This document shows positions 58,238 through 58,538 of a DNA stretch of 58,538 bases, piece after piece. Origin of the DNA: Erythrobacter sp. (lineage in GTDB: Bacteria > Pseudomonadota > Alphaproteobacteria > Sphingomonadales > Sphingomonadaceae). Each line of letters begins with the position of its first letter. Position 1 is the stretch's first letter. The stretch is from assembly GCA_002695185.1 (NCBI GenBank), contig NZOF01000056.1:1-58538 (forward strand). Reading direction: 5' to 3'. The notes below the pieces were generated by a model that worked only from the letters and a program-made list of their open reading frames with translations, was not told the origin of the DNA and did no database searches. The translations under genes and the position numbers were made by a program.

Positions 58238-58538
58238 TCGTTGCGCTGACCGGAGCGACCGGCTTCGTTGGTCAGGCGGTGCTCGATGCGGCTGCGCGGC
58301 AGGGCATTGCCATTCGCGCCCTCACCCGGCGGCCGCAGGAAGATCGCGACGGCGTGATCTGGATTGCGGGCAGCCTCGATGATCCCGCCTCCCTCGAAAA
58401 GCTGTGCGAAGGCGCGGACAGCGTGGTGCATGTGGCGGGCCTGACCAATACGCCCGATCCCAGCGAATTCGAGCAGGCCAATGTCGTCGGCACACGTAAT
58501 CTGCTGGGCGCGGCACGTAAGGCGGGCGTGTCTCGCTT
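58234..58538 (+). CDS. NAD(P)-dependent epimerase/dehydratase (SDR, extended), partial
   Basis: 101 codons in the window, running off the right edge. Rossmann start MIVALTGATGFVGQAVLDAA with G-x-x-G-x-x-G, ALTRRPQ after beta-2, and VVHVAGLTN. An extended SDR, perhaps of the complex I NDUFA9-like group. It overlaps proB by 4 nt. Confidence 0.88.
   Translation, partial: MIVALTGATGFVGQAVLDAAARQGIAIRALTRRPQEDRDGVIWIAGSLDDPASLEKLCEGADSVVHVAGLTNTPDPSEFEQANVVGTRNLLGAARKAGVSR

Overview
The window looks like a chromosomal segment of a GC-rich alphaproteobacterium of the order Sphingomonadales, most likely Erythrobacteraceae (Erythrobacter/Qipengyuania/Altererythrobacter type). This rests on a CcrM-type methyltransferase, a ChvI/ChvG pair followed by a short HPr kinase, RapZ, an EIIA(Man) protein and HPr, HWE-family histidine kinases, a three-part transhydrogenase with a small aa3-oxidase subunit gene beside it, and two matches to the alphaproteobacterial EcfG promoter. 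It is ordinary core chromosome. I see no phage, transposase, CRISPR array or secretion island. The only mobile-like elements are two copies of a dispersed palindromic repeat (near 16.8 kb and 25.2 kb).

Layout. 0-1.6 kb (minus): aa3 oxidase subunit IV-like gene, pntAA, a 43-residue membrane peptide gene and the start of pntAB. 1.8-5.3 kb: a degenerate NtrC-type regulator, an SDR oxidoreductase and folP. 5.4-8.7 kb (minus): a ClC channel, then a MarR regulator with a secreted S41 peptidase behind a 28-bp near-palindrome. 8.7-12.3 kb: ccrM between two paralogous PAS-HWE kinases, with six GANTC sites in the ccrM/kinase gap. 12.3-18.1 kb: SDR and rnhB, a PQQ sugar dehydrogenase-like lipoprotein, GNAT, DUF1285, Nudix and the CCA-adding enzyme. 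18.3-23.7 kb: a duplicated-domain secreted protein, parC, a DJ-1/PfpI stress protein and an MscS channel. 23.7-26.4 kb (minus): two cysteine desulfurases and a [2Fe-2S] ferredoxin. 26.5-33.1 kb: an alpha/beta hydrolase, TonB, DUF3597, two secreted peptidase-like proteins and a glutaminyl cyclase.

33.2-40.2 kb is a carbon/envelope regulatory block: pckA divergent from chvI-chvG-hprK-rapZ-EIIA(Man)-ptsH, then an rRNA methyltransferase. 40.2-47.8 kb holds PilZ, rmuC, a small Trp/Cys-rich protein, def, recR, fmt, truA, an MDR oxidoreductase and an asparaginase. 47.8-50.5 kb has tRNA-Val and a bd-type (CIO-like) quinol oxidase with its DUF2474 partner. 50.6-54.9 kb has a TlpA-like lipoprotein divergent from argH-lptM-lysA and a siroheme synthase with a truncated methyltransferase domain. 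55-58.5 kb has a pseudo-receiver winged-helix regulator under a possible LexA box, obgE, proB and the start of an NAD-dependent epimerase.

The strongest second-look items are the GANTC cluster at ccrM, the near-palindrome over the MarR/S41 promoter, the bEBP-like regulator lacking the GAFTGA and Walker B residues, an apparent one-base frameshift at the start of one cysteine desulfurase, the truncated CysG, and two divergent gene pairs whose start codons share one CATG. Nothing here is clearly an undescribed multi-gene system; the novel signals are mostly regulatory.
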